Shown here piece after piece: positions 1-11,390 of a stretch of 64,000 nt of DNA (positions are counted from its first letter, which is position 1; the number at the start of each line of letters is the position of its first letter). The DNA comes from Hygrocybe punicea (taxonomy: Eukaryota; Basidiomycota; Agaricomycetes; Agaricales; Hygrophoraceae): the NCBI GenBank assembly GCA_963556145.1, contig OY744472.1, forward strand, positions 1,364,001 through 1,428,000. Reading direction: 5' to 3'. Under the pieces are notes generated by a model. It did not search any database. It was given only the letters and a program-made list of their open reading frames with translations, and was not told the origin of the DNA. A program made the translations under genes and the position numbers.

Positions 1-65
1 ACGATGAGGGCATTGATGCCAGTGGTCGATCGGAATTTCAATTTACCTTAATCACTTTTACCTCC

Positions 66-2134
66 ATGTCGAGCCCAACGATCTTCAATTTCGCAACCTC
101 TCCTTCACTCAGCTCTACTTCCATGTCTCCTCTTGGTATTTTTGATAGACCTTTGCAGCCAGATTCGTCCGAGATGTCATTCCAGCATGCATATAACCAC
201 CATTCCGATAGCCAACCAACGAGGCAGTACAATATGCCAGTAAGTTAACATAGTTTGCTATTGGGAATTTATCCTGATGATATGATCCAATGCGACCATA
301 ACATATCTCAGGCAATTGCTAGCGCAAGCCATTCCACTCTGATGCAGTACAAGAACGGTGCTTACATCGAGCTGTATCAACACTTCACTCAAACACGAGA
401 AGAACTGGATCTCTTGAAGAACAAACATCAGCTGCTTTTGGTGGAAAAAGAAAAAGAGGCCGACATTTATAAGTACGCATTTCCTTTACAATTTATTGCA
501 ACTAATGCCATTTTAGAAATGCATATACGACACTTGCGAACTCCATTCCACAACTCTTATCAGTCACGAATCCCCTAGGAATCTCTACTCCATCCTCTGG
601 GCAAATTTTGAACACAACTACAGCTGGTGCGAACTCGGGATCTGCAAGCTGGCCAAAAGCTTCCGATTTCTCAAACGACCAACTCAAGGCTCTCTTCTGG
701 TCCCGATCGACATGGAATACTCATTCCAACAATCTCAAAGGCACTACGGACCCAGACGCTAAAAAGGGTATTTGAGGAAAGACTCGTGCAGCTGAAGGTG
801 AAAATGTGCAGATGCGGTATATTGTCAACGAGAACGGGATCGCGATAGATGGTTTTAGAGCTGCCGAGATGCGTCAAGTTGCCCGTTCAATTTGGACGCA
901 ACTAGCCTCCGCTGGCGTTGCACCTGAGAAATGGATGACTGATACAGCACTAGGTGTAGGCGAACACTATATCCGTGAAATGCAGGCACGGTTTCCAGAG
1001 CTCCGCCTTTGCGATAACGGGTGGAAGGCTCACCAGATCGCGATTGACTATTATCCATCTTGGCGAACAGGTAACATTCAATATTTCAGCGGTACTAATA
1101 CTAACTATCTTACATCTCCGAACACAGGTCAGATCAAGAGTAAAAAGGTATCTACCAAGAAAGAAGATGTCGACGTTCCTTCCCATACCATGTCCAGTAC
1201 TTCACACAACACTAAGGGACCATCCAACACTGAGAACAAGGCACCCGAAGAATCGAACAAGCGCAAGTCGGATGTCCCCAGTGAGGAAGCCATCAAGAAA
1301 GCTAGAAGTGAAAATGCAGGGAGCGGTGGTTCCCACATCGAAAGGCCTTTTCCAAAGGTACGCTTCGAAATTCGTCATCACACATTTACTAACTGACACG
1401 AAGTACGATTGAGGTGGCCGACCCTCTGTAAGTAGATTCCCATGCCTTCGTTGAGTGTTTTACTAACTTATTCTACAGCAAAGATGTCTTAAATGAGTTT
1501 TCGAATGGAAATGAAAATCCAAATCCAGCCGATTCTGCTCCGGATGGTCAAAACTCCACCAATCCTCCTGGACCTCCTCCCATCGCCAACCCCACTTCGG
1601 AATCTGCTCTGGACAGTCAAACCCACACAAAGCCGCCTCCCATTGCCAACCCCACTCCGGAGAACCCTCCTGCTGGCCCCATTGTAAATAACCCAGCCCC
1701 AGCTAATCCTCCCTCCAACAAACCTGTTCAGCACCATGCTGCAGCACTTAACGATGGATTACAGACGAAGAAAAAGCCTACGAGGGTTCCTGCAGGCGAG
1801 AAAGCATTGATCCCGGGCGAGAAGAATACTGCAAGGTATGCACACCATCCAAATCATTCATTATATTTCACTGATGTCTCTCACTAGAAACATCTGTGCA
1901 CGTGAGTGGTGCGAAGCGAATCCCGGAGGGATGGCTGGTACTTTCAAAACGTTTTGGGACTCGATTTCAAAGGAAGATAAGAAGGTATGCATCTAGTCCC
2001 TCGAAGTCTTCCGATCCGGCCTACAACCCTATCCTGCAGAAATACCAGAAGTTGGAGAAGGAATTGGTAAGTCATTTCTCTTTCTTTCAAGTCCTCGTTC
2101 GCTCACTCTCTTCCATCAGAAAACCTCGGCCTAG
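66..2134 (+). pseudogene. Decayed multi-exon gene of an Agaricomycete repeat family
   Basis: Exons can be followed at 66-239, 312-472, 517-1070, 1128-1357, about 1490-1835 and 1890-1985, ending KYQKLEKELKTSA with a stop at 2132-2134. The middle holds a conserved block (about 800-1065) with RSIWTQLASAG..PEKW and RFPELRLCDNGWKAHQIA..YPSW, which I recall from large, uncharacterised protein families of mushroom genomes; the next part is Pro/Asn/Ser-rich and basic. Two lesions show. The codon after KKGI (771-773) is TGA inside an otherwise open frame, where the context (GKTRAAEGENV) suggests an original CGA. The join between exons 1128-1357 and the IEVADPL exon (about 1402-1425) does not keep frame. 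A 30-bp intron would remove the TGA but is improbably short. Function unknown; the copy-number style suggests a transposon-associated family (inference). Confidence 0.55.
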
Positions 2135-2640
2135 TCCCCTCAAGTTTTCCATATTATTCATTGGTACGTGTTTATTTTACTTATTTACATATTCTGGCTA
2201 ACATGATATGTCTAGTATCCGTATACATGCAGCATAGCGATGAACGAAGGTGCGGTGGGGAGCAGGGAGTGGAAAGCAACCGGAAAGCAACGGGAAGGGA
2301 CAGAAAGTAGCGGAAGGGAGCGGGATCCGTATCAAGCCTGACAATCAGTGTAAATCAGTAGAAATCAATGCAATTATGACCTGTCAACTATTCTAAAGCA
2401 AATAAGAATATATTTAACCTATTCCGAGCTATTTACAACACTGTAAGTATCTCTATATCTATCACAATTATTTTTCATCGAGGTTATTATCATTTCGGGT
2501 ATTGACTCTGATTTACTCCGATGTTATTAATCAGAGTCGATGTATATCATTACAAATGGAGGGACTTTTCACTGGGATTGAACAACCGCTTTTTTTTCAT
2601 TTGTTTGTTTTACCATTTGTTTGTTTTACCAAATATTGTG
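2135..2640. other. Non-coding stretch with short GGAA/GGGA repeats
   Basis: No supported gene. Around 2255-2330 is a purine-rich patch of imperfect GGAAAGCAACGGGA-like repeats, followed by AT-rich sequence. Confidence 0.4.
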
Positions 2641-2987
2641 ACCAATGTCACGCCGTAGCAAAGCACTTTGGCAACCGAGAGGACGATCCCGATAACACCC
2701 GATTCCTAGCCATCGTCAAACTTTTCCCTCGAGAGACTTACAAAAATATCGAAACTGGAGAAGAACCTGATGGACATCTTTCATTGGTAGTGGTCCTCAA
2801 GGATGGGTATGACAAGGCGAGATTGGAGGGAACGTCTATGCCACCTTTCGACCAATGGGGCGCTACAGAAATTTTATTGCTGTTTGCAGCTGAATTGGCG
2901 CCACGTGACTTTTCATTCAAAAAAGGCATTATATCACCCGAACGATATATCGCCCATAACTCAAGAACCGGACCTCATGGGACATAA
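2641..2987 (+). pseudogene. Gene fragment of unknown family running into an inverted repeat
   Basis: An open frame reads AKHFGNREDDPDNTRF then FPRETYKNIETGEEPDGHLS and GYDKARLEGTSMPPFDQWGA, with codon use like the genic parts of the window. From about 2874 the frame enters the left arm of a long inverted repeat, so the tail (APRDFSFKKG..PHGT) also occurs reversed at 3812-3925. No start or recognised domain. It may be a gene end cut off by the repeat or sequence carried by it. Confidence 0.35.
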
Positions 2988-3925
2988 GTTATATAGGGTT
3001 TTTTTATTGCCTGAATGAGATCTTGTGCCCCCCAGCTTTAATTTTTAGATATATTGAGTTTGAAGTGACATCAGTCCCTTGGCCCTTTAAGCAATGTTAG
3101 CTCCATAACACAACAACCATTGCTTGGAGAGACAACTTTTGGTGATGAGAAATGCTTGAATATACTGTTAGGAGTGTGCCCAATAGCTACTTTGTGAAAT
3201 GTTAGCATTTGAAAGGTGCCCTGGTGCTTATGCCCAATGTATCATCATATAGCNNNNNNNNNNNNNNNNNNNNNNNNNNNNNNNNNNNNNNNNNNNNNNN
3301 NNNNNNNNNNNNNNNNNNNNNNNNNNNNNNNNNNNNNNNNNNNNNNNNNNNNNTCACCACCTGAGTCTGTCACTCTGATGTATGCTTATGGTAATAATGA
3401 ACTCATAGGTTGAAACATGTAGTGTGACTCATTTTGTGCAACAAAGGTTGTTCAGATTAACAGACTCAGGTGATGATTTATTCTCCCATGTATGTGAACT
3501 TGTGCCTCTCATAGTTTTTGAAGCAAATGGATCTGTGTTCCAGGTGCTATATGATGATACATTGGGCATAAGCACCAGGGCACCTTTCAAATGCTAACAT
3601 TTCACAAAGTAGCTATTGGGCACACTCCTAACAGTATATTCAAGCATTTCTCATCACCAAAAGTTGTCTCTCCAAGCAATGGTTGTTGTGTTATGGAGCT
3701 AACATTGCTTAAAGGGCCAAGGGACTGATGTCACTTCAAACTCAATATATCTAAAAATTAAAGCTGGGGGGCACAAGATCTCATTCAGGCAATAAAAAAA
3801 CCCTATATAACTTATGTCCCATGAGGTCCGGTTCTTGAGTTATGGGCGATATATCGTTCGGGTGATATAATGCCTTTTTTGAATGAAAAGTCACGCGGCG
3901 CCAATTCAGCTGCAAACAGCAATAA
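2874..3925. repeat. Long inverted repeat (fold-back element) with assembly gap in the loop
   Basis: The left arm (about 2874-3253) reappears almost perfectly reverse-complemented at about 3541-3925; both arms contain the ATTGCTGTTTGCAGC end and the GGACATAAGTTATATAGGG stretch. The N run 3254-3353 is in the loop. A second, inner pair (TCACCACCTGAGTCTGT at 3354 and its complement at 3459-3475) nests inside. No target duplication was found, so it could be a fold-back transposon or a palindromic duplication. A near-perfect hairpin explains the gap. Confidence 0.8.
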
Positions 3926-4324
3926 CTGCGGGTGTTTGGCCTGTATTTTAGGTTGACGAGGTAAGCTAGTCGAGCATATTATATTCAACCACGAAACGTC
4001 TGACGCAATTGGATCCACATAGCCTGGTTACCATTACCGGCTCATGGTTCGTTGCTTGATTTCTCGAGCTTTCCACGCGGATGTGTACGAACAAGCAATA
4101 TCTGTTATCTTTACAATACAAGCTTAGACGGCTTCGCCGCGTCACCGCGTCACCCCTTGCGTAAACTGTCATTTGTTATTCAAGTAGTAATTCACGTACG
4201 CGGACACGCGTACTATGTACATTTATGACGTTCCCCGCATTTACAGCTGTCACACTGAGCCATATAGAATAATTGTTACAATATACATAATCTACCTTCG
4301 AACGGGGCACCGTTTTACATAACT
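3926..4324. other. Intergenic, nothing recognised
   Basis: No coding frame, RNA gene or repeat supported here; it forms the region downstream of the KAPA synthase gene. Confidence 0.4.
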
Positions 4325-5784
4325 CTACAACTTGGATTGGACGAGCACACCCACCGTCTTACCGTCCCCCTCTTCCCTGCCCGTTGCCCCTTCCGCCCAT
4401 TCAACCATCGCATCAACAAGCCTGTCAACCTCAGCCAACGTGTTCCCAGCATGGAGACACACCCGTACACGGTCTTTGCCCTTTGGCACTGTCGGCCATG
4501 TGATCGGCCGTGCATTCATTCCGCGTGCGTGGAGGAAGGCGGACAGCGGACGGGGCTGGCATGTCATTATTGGGATGATGGGTGAGGGTGGATATTCTAG
4601 GGTGGTAGTACCCAGGTTATCTGGATCTTGAGGGAAGGGGGATGCTGGCAGCGACAGGAGATCGGAGGGTATAGTTAGCAGACGTGGTCGGAGAATCCGA
4701 CAGAGATAGATGGATAGTTCCATGACGTTAATAGCCAACTGGTTATAAAAGAAGTGAATCGACCAGCTGAATTTTTTTCACCCTGGATCTTATAGACGTA
4801 CGGGTTCTGCACTACCGTCTTCCAGCATATCAAAGGAACAATCTGCAGCAATGATATTGGCGTAACTGAGGGAAGTCGTGTAAATGAGAGGGCGAGCGTA
4901 ATTCAGCAGGTAGTCCCGGATCAAGGTGTTCGTTACGATCACAGCTGCCATGAAAATAGAGTTAATCAGCTTTTTTCGTTGTACATGTTACTGTCCGGGT
5001 ACTCATGTTAATACAGACCACCCGTCGCGGCCAGCGCCTTTCCAAACGTGTGTAAACGTGCAAGCACCTTGTCCTCTAAACCCAGCAAAGCCACCATGCC
5101 GCGACCTTGTGGGCCATAAATCCCAGTCGCATGAGCCTCGTCGACGACAAGATGTGCATTACGGCCTCCGGGGAAAATCTGGTTCAGGGTATCCACAATC
5201 TGCACTAGCGGCGCGATAGTGCCGTCCATGCTGTACAAGCTCTCGACCGCTACGAACACGCTGCTCTGGCCTGATGCCAACTCTGGTCGATCGCGCTTCA
5301 GGTTTGAGAGGAGTCTCCGGAGAAACGAGATGGAATTGTGGGTGAAGGGATAGTGAGCTTCGCGGATGCGAGAGGCGCGGATGCCATCTACGACGGATGC
5401 GTGAATGTACTCGTCGTGCACGACGACGTCTCCCGGTTGTGGGATGCAGGTGAAGAACGCTACGTTGGCGTCGAAGCCCGAGTTGAAGAGCAGAGCGCAT
5501 GGAGCAAGGAAGAAGCGGGCTAAACGAGACTCGAGCGCGGTGTGTGCCTGACCATTCACGAGTAGCCTAGATCCACCTGAACCGAGGATGTCTGGCGCGG
5601 TTAGGAGCTTTGAGAGGAAGAGGTTGCGCAGGACCGGGGAGCGTGAGAGGGAGAGATAGTCGTTGGAGTTGAAGTCTATAAGAGTGGAATCCGCAGGTGT
5701 GCTTGGGTCGGGAAGACGGCGTCGTATACACCTCGCCTCTCGAGCTTGGAGTGCAGCAGTGAGTTTAGCGTCTAAACTTGACAT
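4325..5784 (-). CDS. 8-amino-7-oxononanoate (KAPA) synthase, peroxisomal type
   Basis: PLP-dependent alpha-oxoamine synthase that condenses pimeloyl-CoA (or pimeloyl-ACP) with L-alanine to 8-amino-7-oxononanoate, the first committed step of biotin synthesis. Three exons on the minus strand (5784-5019, 4944-4802, 4738-4325; introns 74 and 63 bp) keep frame and give 440 residues, a normal family length. Visible fold-type I features: substrate-site block DFNSNDYLSLS, glycine-rich GSGGSRLLVNG, FNSGFDAN, VVDEAHATGIYG around residues 213-224, and the Schiff-base lysine in HTFGKALAATG (Lys249). The protein ends in SKL, a type 1 peroxisomal targeting signal; fungal KAPA synthases are known to work in peroxisomes. 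The start at 5784 is the first ATG and is followed at once by an aligned N-terminus. It lies head-to-head with the next gene (121 bp apart), so they may share a promoter. A broken copy lies at 28079-28453. Confidence 0.93.
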
Positions 5785-5905
5785 TAATATTGTCTTCCGG
5801 ATTTCCGACTTATCATGATTAGATAGTAGGAGAACACGTGATCGACCGCAAACAGAGGTGGTTGCTTGACGACCGACCAGTCTGACCCCTGGTCTGTTCA
5901 GATCG

Positions 5906-7391
5906 ATGACTTACCAGTGGGATCAGGTTGATGCTAGCCATAGCACGTTCAATAACATTGGACGCGACCAGATCAACGTAACCTACTTGATAACCAACTC
6001 CTCCGCACTCCATTCCGACTCGGATTACCCCTACCTCCGCGACAACCTACCACGACCGCAGGCAGCCTGGGCCCGTACCGGGACGTCGCGGGGATTCGGA
6101 AGTGCAGATAGCCCACTTGAAGCTACGGGGTGGACTGAATTTTCCATCATCGATCAAGCCATCGATCTCATTGGCCAAGTCGAAGTAGAACTCAGCATCT
6201 GTGACAGCAGATACGTGGAAAAATACAGGAACTTGCAACAGGAGTTGCGATCGCTGCATTTCACTTTATGTTTGACGAAATCTGCTCTTCAATCATTCGA
6301 GCGCACACCACTGGGTCCAAGTCTGGCCATTACTTTTAACCCGGAAGTCGAACGGTGTTTCTCGGGACTACGAGACACGTTCGACAAAATCTCTTGTTGT
6401 CGACATGGGCTATCGTCGACAACCATCAACTATTTGTGGACTGTAGTCTGTTCGAATGGGTGGGATAAAGCCGAATTGGATGCGTTGCAACGAAAACTGC
6501 ATCTTCATCGAGAAACGCTTGACGGGTTCCTGATAGCCCTGAACTCGTGTGTATATTTCTCTCTCCCTCTCCTAATGTACCCACTCACATCACTGCCACA
6601 AGTGTCGAATGGAGCTATTTTGGTGGCCCACTGCTCGCAAGCCAAGGGTCCTTGAAAACAATATCTAGTCTCTTAAGACAACGTTCGCCCTTCCTCCGTC
6701 ACATCCCATTGATCACGGTGAAAGTGGTGGATCACTTGGGGCGAAACATACCGGTTCCGACGCTGTTCTGCTCCACATGGAAGGTACGCAGAATCCTTCG
6801 TCTACATATCTTGATTAGATTACATACATTCCAGGGCAAACTAGGATTTCGATTATATCATCCAAGGCTATTGTAATGATCGTGTTGGGAATGCCCTGAT
6901 CAGGCAGGGGGAATATCAAGTGCTGCGTGCTACGGATAGCCAGATCATCGATCCGTCACAATTCGCTGCCATGATACACCCTGGGATGGTTCTCGAGATG
7001 AGTATTGTTTTACGACAGATCGCTTTTCAAAGCAACACGACAGCGTGCCCTCGATGCGACCATGTCAATTTGAACGTTGCTGTGAATAATAGTTGGATTG
7101 AATGGTTAGTTCTTTTTTTGTTATGTTTCATTTAGCACTTTTTGCCTGTTTGACCCCTTTGATTGTAGCCAGCGCTGTTTTGGGCTGTTCCGAGTCGCAA
7201 AAGCCGGCGATTGGGATGGCGAAAGGCGTACTCAAAGGAGTAACACTGTAGACAACGTCGAAAGTTATCAAGAGGGCAATCAAGCTACAACTAGCAATGG
7301 TACTAGGCATCGTGAACAGCGCAGTGAAGCACCCGATGAAAGGGAGGACGACGGGCATGAGACCACCTCGCCTGCATCGTTTGTTACCTGA
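5906..7391 (+). CDS. Fungal ubiquitin-like-domain protein with Cys4 motif
   Basis: Four exons (5906-6546, 6603-6783, 6845-7104, 7169-7391) keep frame and give 434 residues. The N-terminus has a FNNIGRDQ motif of the kind found in fungal NLR/anchor-domain proteins, followed by a helical region (about residues 80-215). A ubiquitin-like domain follows (about 240-335: VKVVDHLGRNIPVPTLFCSTW, DFDYIIQGYC, GMVLEMSIVLRQ), a module I recall from many Agaricomycete proteins. Just behind it lie CPRC (342-345) and CQRC (361-364), spaced like a zinc ribbon; the second pair appears only when the 64-bp intron at 7105-7168 is spliced. The tail is acidic and disordered. Function is not established; such proteins are often linked by inference to fungal innate immunity. 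The vWA gene follows 125 bp downstream on the same strand. Confidence 0.82.
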
Positions 7392-7516
7392 ATTTTCCTC
7401 TTAGATCGATTAATGACGCCAGGTGGAACAGTCAGACGGGAACAGCTACAACCCACTCGCAGACAGCCCACTGTGACGACCAGCGAAAATTGTTCCGGCG
7501 TATCCTCGTAATCTGC

Positions 7517-8836
7517 ATGAAGGGAATCAATATTCAAAGGAGTCGAGATGATGACATTAAGCCACTGGAAGGCGAGTTGTCGCATCTCGAAGAGCAAGCT
7601 CGAACGAGTGTCATAAATCAAGAAAAGTTTTCGATTTCTCAAAAAAAAGTAGAGGACGATCGAAATGACGAGCTCAAGCGACTTACAAAAGAAGTTGCCT
7701 GCCTTAACGCCGAGCTGGAAAAATGGCGCCTTGAGTATGCTCGCATCTCACCACCCCCCCCACCCCCACCAGAAACGAACCGTGGGTATTGCCCTACCCT
7801 TGATGAGAGTTGTCCGAAAACTATCGAGAGCCTTTTTTCGTGAGTACCCACGTAGGCAGTCGCAGTTTTTCGTACCAAATCTAATTATTTTGTTCCAAGA
7901 AAACACTGTAAGTGGTAGTTTTACGACTTCCTACGGTTTCATCTGAAGTTTTGCCAGCCTTAATTTTCTGTGTCGACGACTCTAAAAGTGTGAGCTCGTG
8001 ATCTTGCCTATATGAATAAGTGCTGAAGGCTTCTCCACAGATGATCCGGGACAACAGGTGGAATGAAGTCCGAGATGCCCTGATTCCTATCGCGAACGTC
8101 GCCAAACAGACAAAATCAGATAGCGTCAAGCTGTGTTTCTTTAATAACCGTGATACCGTCCAATTAGTCAAGGTACGACTGAAGCAATATACTTCCGAAC
8201 GACATGATGATCTCACTACATCAATTGTAAAGGGTGGGGAGGCGATCCACTCTGTCTTCCGGAAAGTCCATCCGAAAGGTGTGTGACCCACCAAATGTCC
8301 TGACCTGCTCTACACGGTTTTTAGTTGGAACTCCCACTGGGTCTACCATTCGGAAGCATCTCCGTTCTCGCTTGAAAGAGCTGGATGCCGCCATTGGCGA
8401 ACCCAAAAAATACTGTGGTATCCGTCCCTTAGATATTGTTGTGCTGACCGATGGAGTACCTAGTTCGTCAATCCCGTCCTACCATTTAATGTATTCGAGA
8501 CATCTAATGGGCACCAAAAAGGTGACGACCCGCATGACGTCCTTGTCAAGGCAGTAGAGCACCGCCGGACATCCAAGCATCACCCCAATGTTATCAGGGT
8601 CCAATTTATTCAAATTGGTTGGGACAAAAATGCTCTCCCCGTGCTTAAGAAGCTTATGGACGATCATATTGAGGTGAGTTATCTGTCCTGAACTCGTGTT
8701 CTTGGATTGATCTGTGCTGCTGCAGTCTATCGTGGAAGTGACCCCCTATGACGGTGTACTGACCTACGAGAAACTTCAGGGAATCTTGCTTGGTGGCCTG
8801 CACCCAAATGTTCGTAATCAAGTTTATCGTAGTTGA
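7517..8836 (+). CDS. von Willebrand factor A domain protein
   Basis: Seven exons can be placed: 7517-7839, 7900-7907, 7958-7989, 8041-8278, 8325-8462, 8522-8673 and 8726-8836; all phases agree and give 333 residues. The N-terminal 100 residues form a charged coiled coil ending in a proline run. The vWA domain has a complete MIDAS: DDSKS (117-121), the TPTG threonine loop and VVLTDGVPSDDP, then HHPNVIRVQFIQIGWD and the end GGLHPNV, typical of basidiomycete vWA proteins. Metal-dependent protein binding in the cytosol is the expected role. The second exon is only 8 nt (7900-7907) but is required, because without it the MIDAS exon is out of frame. ATG 7517 is the first ATG of the frame; an upstream extension cannot be excluded. 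Its pairing with the ubiquitin-like gene is suggestive but not proof of joint function. Confidence 0.83.
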
Positions 8837-9228
8837 TGGGCCATTATATTGCAGCGAAGGCATTGCGTAGCGTGATAGGTTACGGTGACATGCACCATTA
8901 TATGGAATCATGTTTGCAACTTTTTCGTTGTTTGATTCTCGGTCAAGGGGGAACCGGCATTCAAACCCCACACCCGAGGTGGGGGGTGGTCGAGCCAAAA
9001 AAAAAGGAGTACTTTGATACATAGCCCTTATATAGCAAATTTTGACTCACCAGAGACCCATGAGTGATTGCAACACTTGCATCATGGTAAAACTGAACAA
9101 AATGGCATGTCATGAATCATCTATAGGTACAGGAACCAATACAAATAGGTGCAGAAACTAATACAAATGACAGGCAGCACCAAAATTCCAAGTTGGAGAC
9201 AAGCGTTCATGCTGCCACACCACCCCAC
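8837..9228. other. Intergenic, nothing recognised
   Basis: AT-rich 3' flank of the vWA gene with an A-run near 8998-9006; no gene or element end seen before the E1 terminus at 9229. Confidence 0.4.
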
Positions 9229-9618
9229 TAGTGATGTGCCTGGCCCGGCCTCAGGCCATGAGCCCGGCCAAGCCGAGCCCAAATAGGCCGGGCCAAGCCG
9301 GGCCAAAGTCATGGCCTGGGCTGGCTTTTGGCCTGGCTTGAGATCCAAAAAGGTGGAGCCAAGCCCCGAGGCCACAGCTTTTTGCTGGTATGTGGACTAC
9401 CCATATCATTGATATCTAAGCCAGCTAGTGTTGGGGAAGTTCGGTTTGGTCTGGTTTGGGGCCTTTTTGCCCAAACCGGAAACCGAATGGTCCGGTTTTC
9501 CACCCAAAGTCCCCAAACCAGACCGAAACCGATGCAAACCATTTGCATCGGTTCAGTTTCGGTCCAAACGCGGTCTGAACCGCGGACCGCTAGTGCTCAG
9601 TGCCCCTGCACCATTCTG

Positions 9619-9672
9619 ACCTCGCAACAGTGCTGCGCACATCAATTGACGTGGCCAGCCTGTTTGCGAGGT
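9619..9672. repeat. CAATTG tripartite dyad in A1
   Basis: ACCTCGCAACA (9619-9629), CAATTG (9643-9648) and TGTTTGCGAGGT (9661-9672). The outer half-sites are centred about 21 bp either side of the core. Located about 195 bp from the left TIR, which is the 3' end in the element's sense direction. Confidence 0.85.
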
Positions 9673-10105
9673 GAGATTGGGGTGCTGGGGTGCTGGCACA
9701 CCCTGCGCCGGCATTGAGCCGCACGCAGGCTTCTCCATGGGTGTCCCGACGCGTCACACGCGTTGTACATGCGATGTGGGTTGACCGCGTTGGCCGTTTT
9801 CGGTGGACGCGTGATGGTGGTGGTGGTGGTGGTGGTGCCCCACACGTCATACGCGTTGTGCACGCGACGACGGCTGGGCCGCTTTGGTTGTTTTCGGCGG
9901 GCGCGTGGTGGTGGTGGCATAGGAGCCTCTTCGCGAGGGTGTCCGGACGCGTCATACGCGTTGTACACGACGACGGCCGGGTTGACCCTGCGTTGGCCTT
10001 CCTCGGTGGTGTTAGTGTTGCGTGGTGGTGATGGTACAGTGCCACGTTCTATAATGGACGAATAAATCAGTGAAAAATGAATAAAGGTACATACCACGAA
10101 GGAGT

Positions 10106-10123
10106 GGGGTGGATGCACCACCC
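10106..10123 (-). repeat. Exon-end palindrome (second box) in A1
   Basis: GGGGTGGATGCACCACCC; on the minus strand it codes GGASTP and is followed by a donor-like GTATGT at 10094-10089. Confidence 0.7.
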
Positions 10124-10365
10124 TGCTGCTCTTCCACCTTGTTGACTCCACCCCATTCACGTACGTTTGGCGCGCGTTTTGAACGCGTTTGGTGTGGCGC
10201 TGGGGGTGGGCCGTGGGCGTTGCTGTTGGCGCGTCCGGCATGGCGTTGACGGTGGTTGTAACCGTCGCCGTTGTCGTTGCCATTGTCGTGGTCGTTGTTG
10301 TGGTGGTGGTGGTGATGGTGGTGGTGGTGGTGATGTTCGAATAAATAAAAATAAAAAACATATGC

Positions 10366-10391
10366 GGGCGGCAGGGAGTATCCCGCCGCCC
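10366..10391 (-). repeat. Exon-end palindrome (first box) in A1
   Basis: GC-rich palindrome with a GTAT core; on the minus strand it codes GGGILPAAR and is followed by TATGTTTTTT. The same unit lies at 21744-21770 in A2. Confidence 0.65.
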
Positions 10392-10892
10392 ATTTTGTCG
10401 ACCTCGGGTACTCCATCGTCTTCGTTTGGCGTATATCGGGGGTGTTGTTGGTGGGGTTGGTGACTTTGGGTGACTTTCGAAGTCAGCCATGTAGCCGACT
10501 TTGGACTGTCGGTTTGTGGTTCAAACTGAGTTTGAAACTGTTTTGGCCCGCGGCCAAATCTCCAAACCGGAGACTGAACGGTTCGGTCTCAGCCAAAATT
10601 TCCCAAACCGAAACCGAAACCGGCGGTTTCGGTTCGGTCTAAACCGGGTTTGGGTTGGTCTGAGACCAAACTTCCGCAACACTAAAGCCAGCTAAAAGTT
10701 AAATTTGCAGTTCCCGGCCAAAAAGTCACCTGCACCGACACTTTGACATCCACGGAGGGTAATCTGTGATCCATGATGTAACCATACACATCAGCAACTC
10801 ATCTGAAAACCGCCACCAACTGCTCAGTAACAAGCCAACAAAGACACAGATGGCCAGCATCCGAAGACCCCAAGCAGAGGAACAGTAGAGAA

Positions 10893-10922
10893 GCAGCAGG
10901 TGGTTGATGTACCACCTGCTGC
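10893..10922 (+). repeat. Exon-end palindrome in E1
   Basis: A 30-bp dyad, GCAGCAGGTGGTTGATG and its near-complement, followed by a possible donor GTATTT. The equivalent place in E2 (about 23900) has lost one arm of the hairpin. Confidence 0.6.
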
Positions 10923-11346
10923 AACGGTATTTCTTTATCATTATTTATTATAGAGCTGCTGACTACAAGTAGATGACCCCATCTCTGCACCCATGTCCCA
11001 TCTGCCCCTCTTGGGAAGAAGATTGTGTCCTGGTGCACCCCTCCTACCCCTGCTTTGGGTTTAGCCCAGGTGGACTTATAAGATGCCGTCTCAATGATGG
11101 CGGCAACATGGCAATGGCCTGCCAACAACAGTGGTGATGTGTTCACAACAGCAGCGATGCCGCCGACACGTCAGCGATGGCAGCAATGAATTCACAACAC
11201 CGGTTATGCTTCGGCAACATCAATGCCGTGTCAACAACCATAGTGACAGTGACATGGTCGGGGACATTTGCTGCCATGACAATGAAGTCCATGTCCATCA
11301 ACTTCATGATATGTGGGCCCAGAAGCTGGTGACGGCCACCCGAAAC

Positions 11347-11388
11347 ACCTCACAAACGATGTGCACCCACATTAATTGATGTGGAGGC
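11347..11388. repeat. CAATTG-type dyad in E1, split by a MITE
   Basis: Left half-site ACCTCACAAACG (11347-11358) and core TAATTG (11373-11378); the right half GCATGAGGT resumes at 11831-11839 after the MITE. Core decayed from CAATTG by C-to-T. Confidence 0.65.
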
Positions 11389-11390
11389 TA

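Larger units (their letters stand above)
9426..10684 (-). mobile_element. A1: non-autonomous hAT-like element, 1259 bp
   Basis: Terminal repeats TAGTGTTGGGGAAGTT... and ...ACTTCCGCAACACTA are flanked by a perfect 8-bp duplication AAGCCAGC (9418-9425 and 10685-10692), the hAT signature. It is closely related to A2. The interior has GTG/CAC-rich low-complexity blocks, two exon-end palindromes (10366-10391, 10106-10123), each followed on the minus strand by a donor-like GTATGT or TATGTTTT, and the CAATTG dyad near the 3' end in the sense direction. No transposase. CpG-rich and therefore probably young. Confidence 0.93.

Noticed and set aside
3216..3413. A 65-residue frame crossing the N run
   Set aside because: Half of it is unknown sequence inside a palindrome loop.
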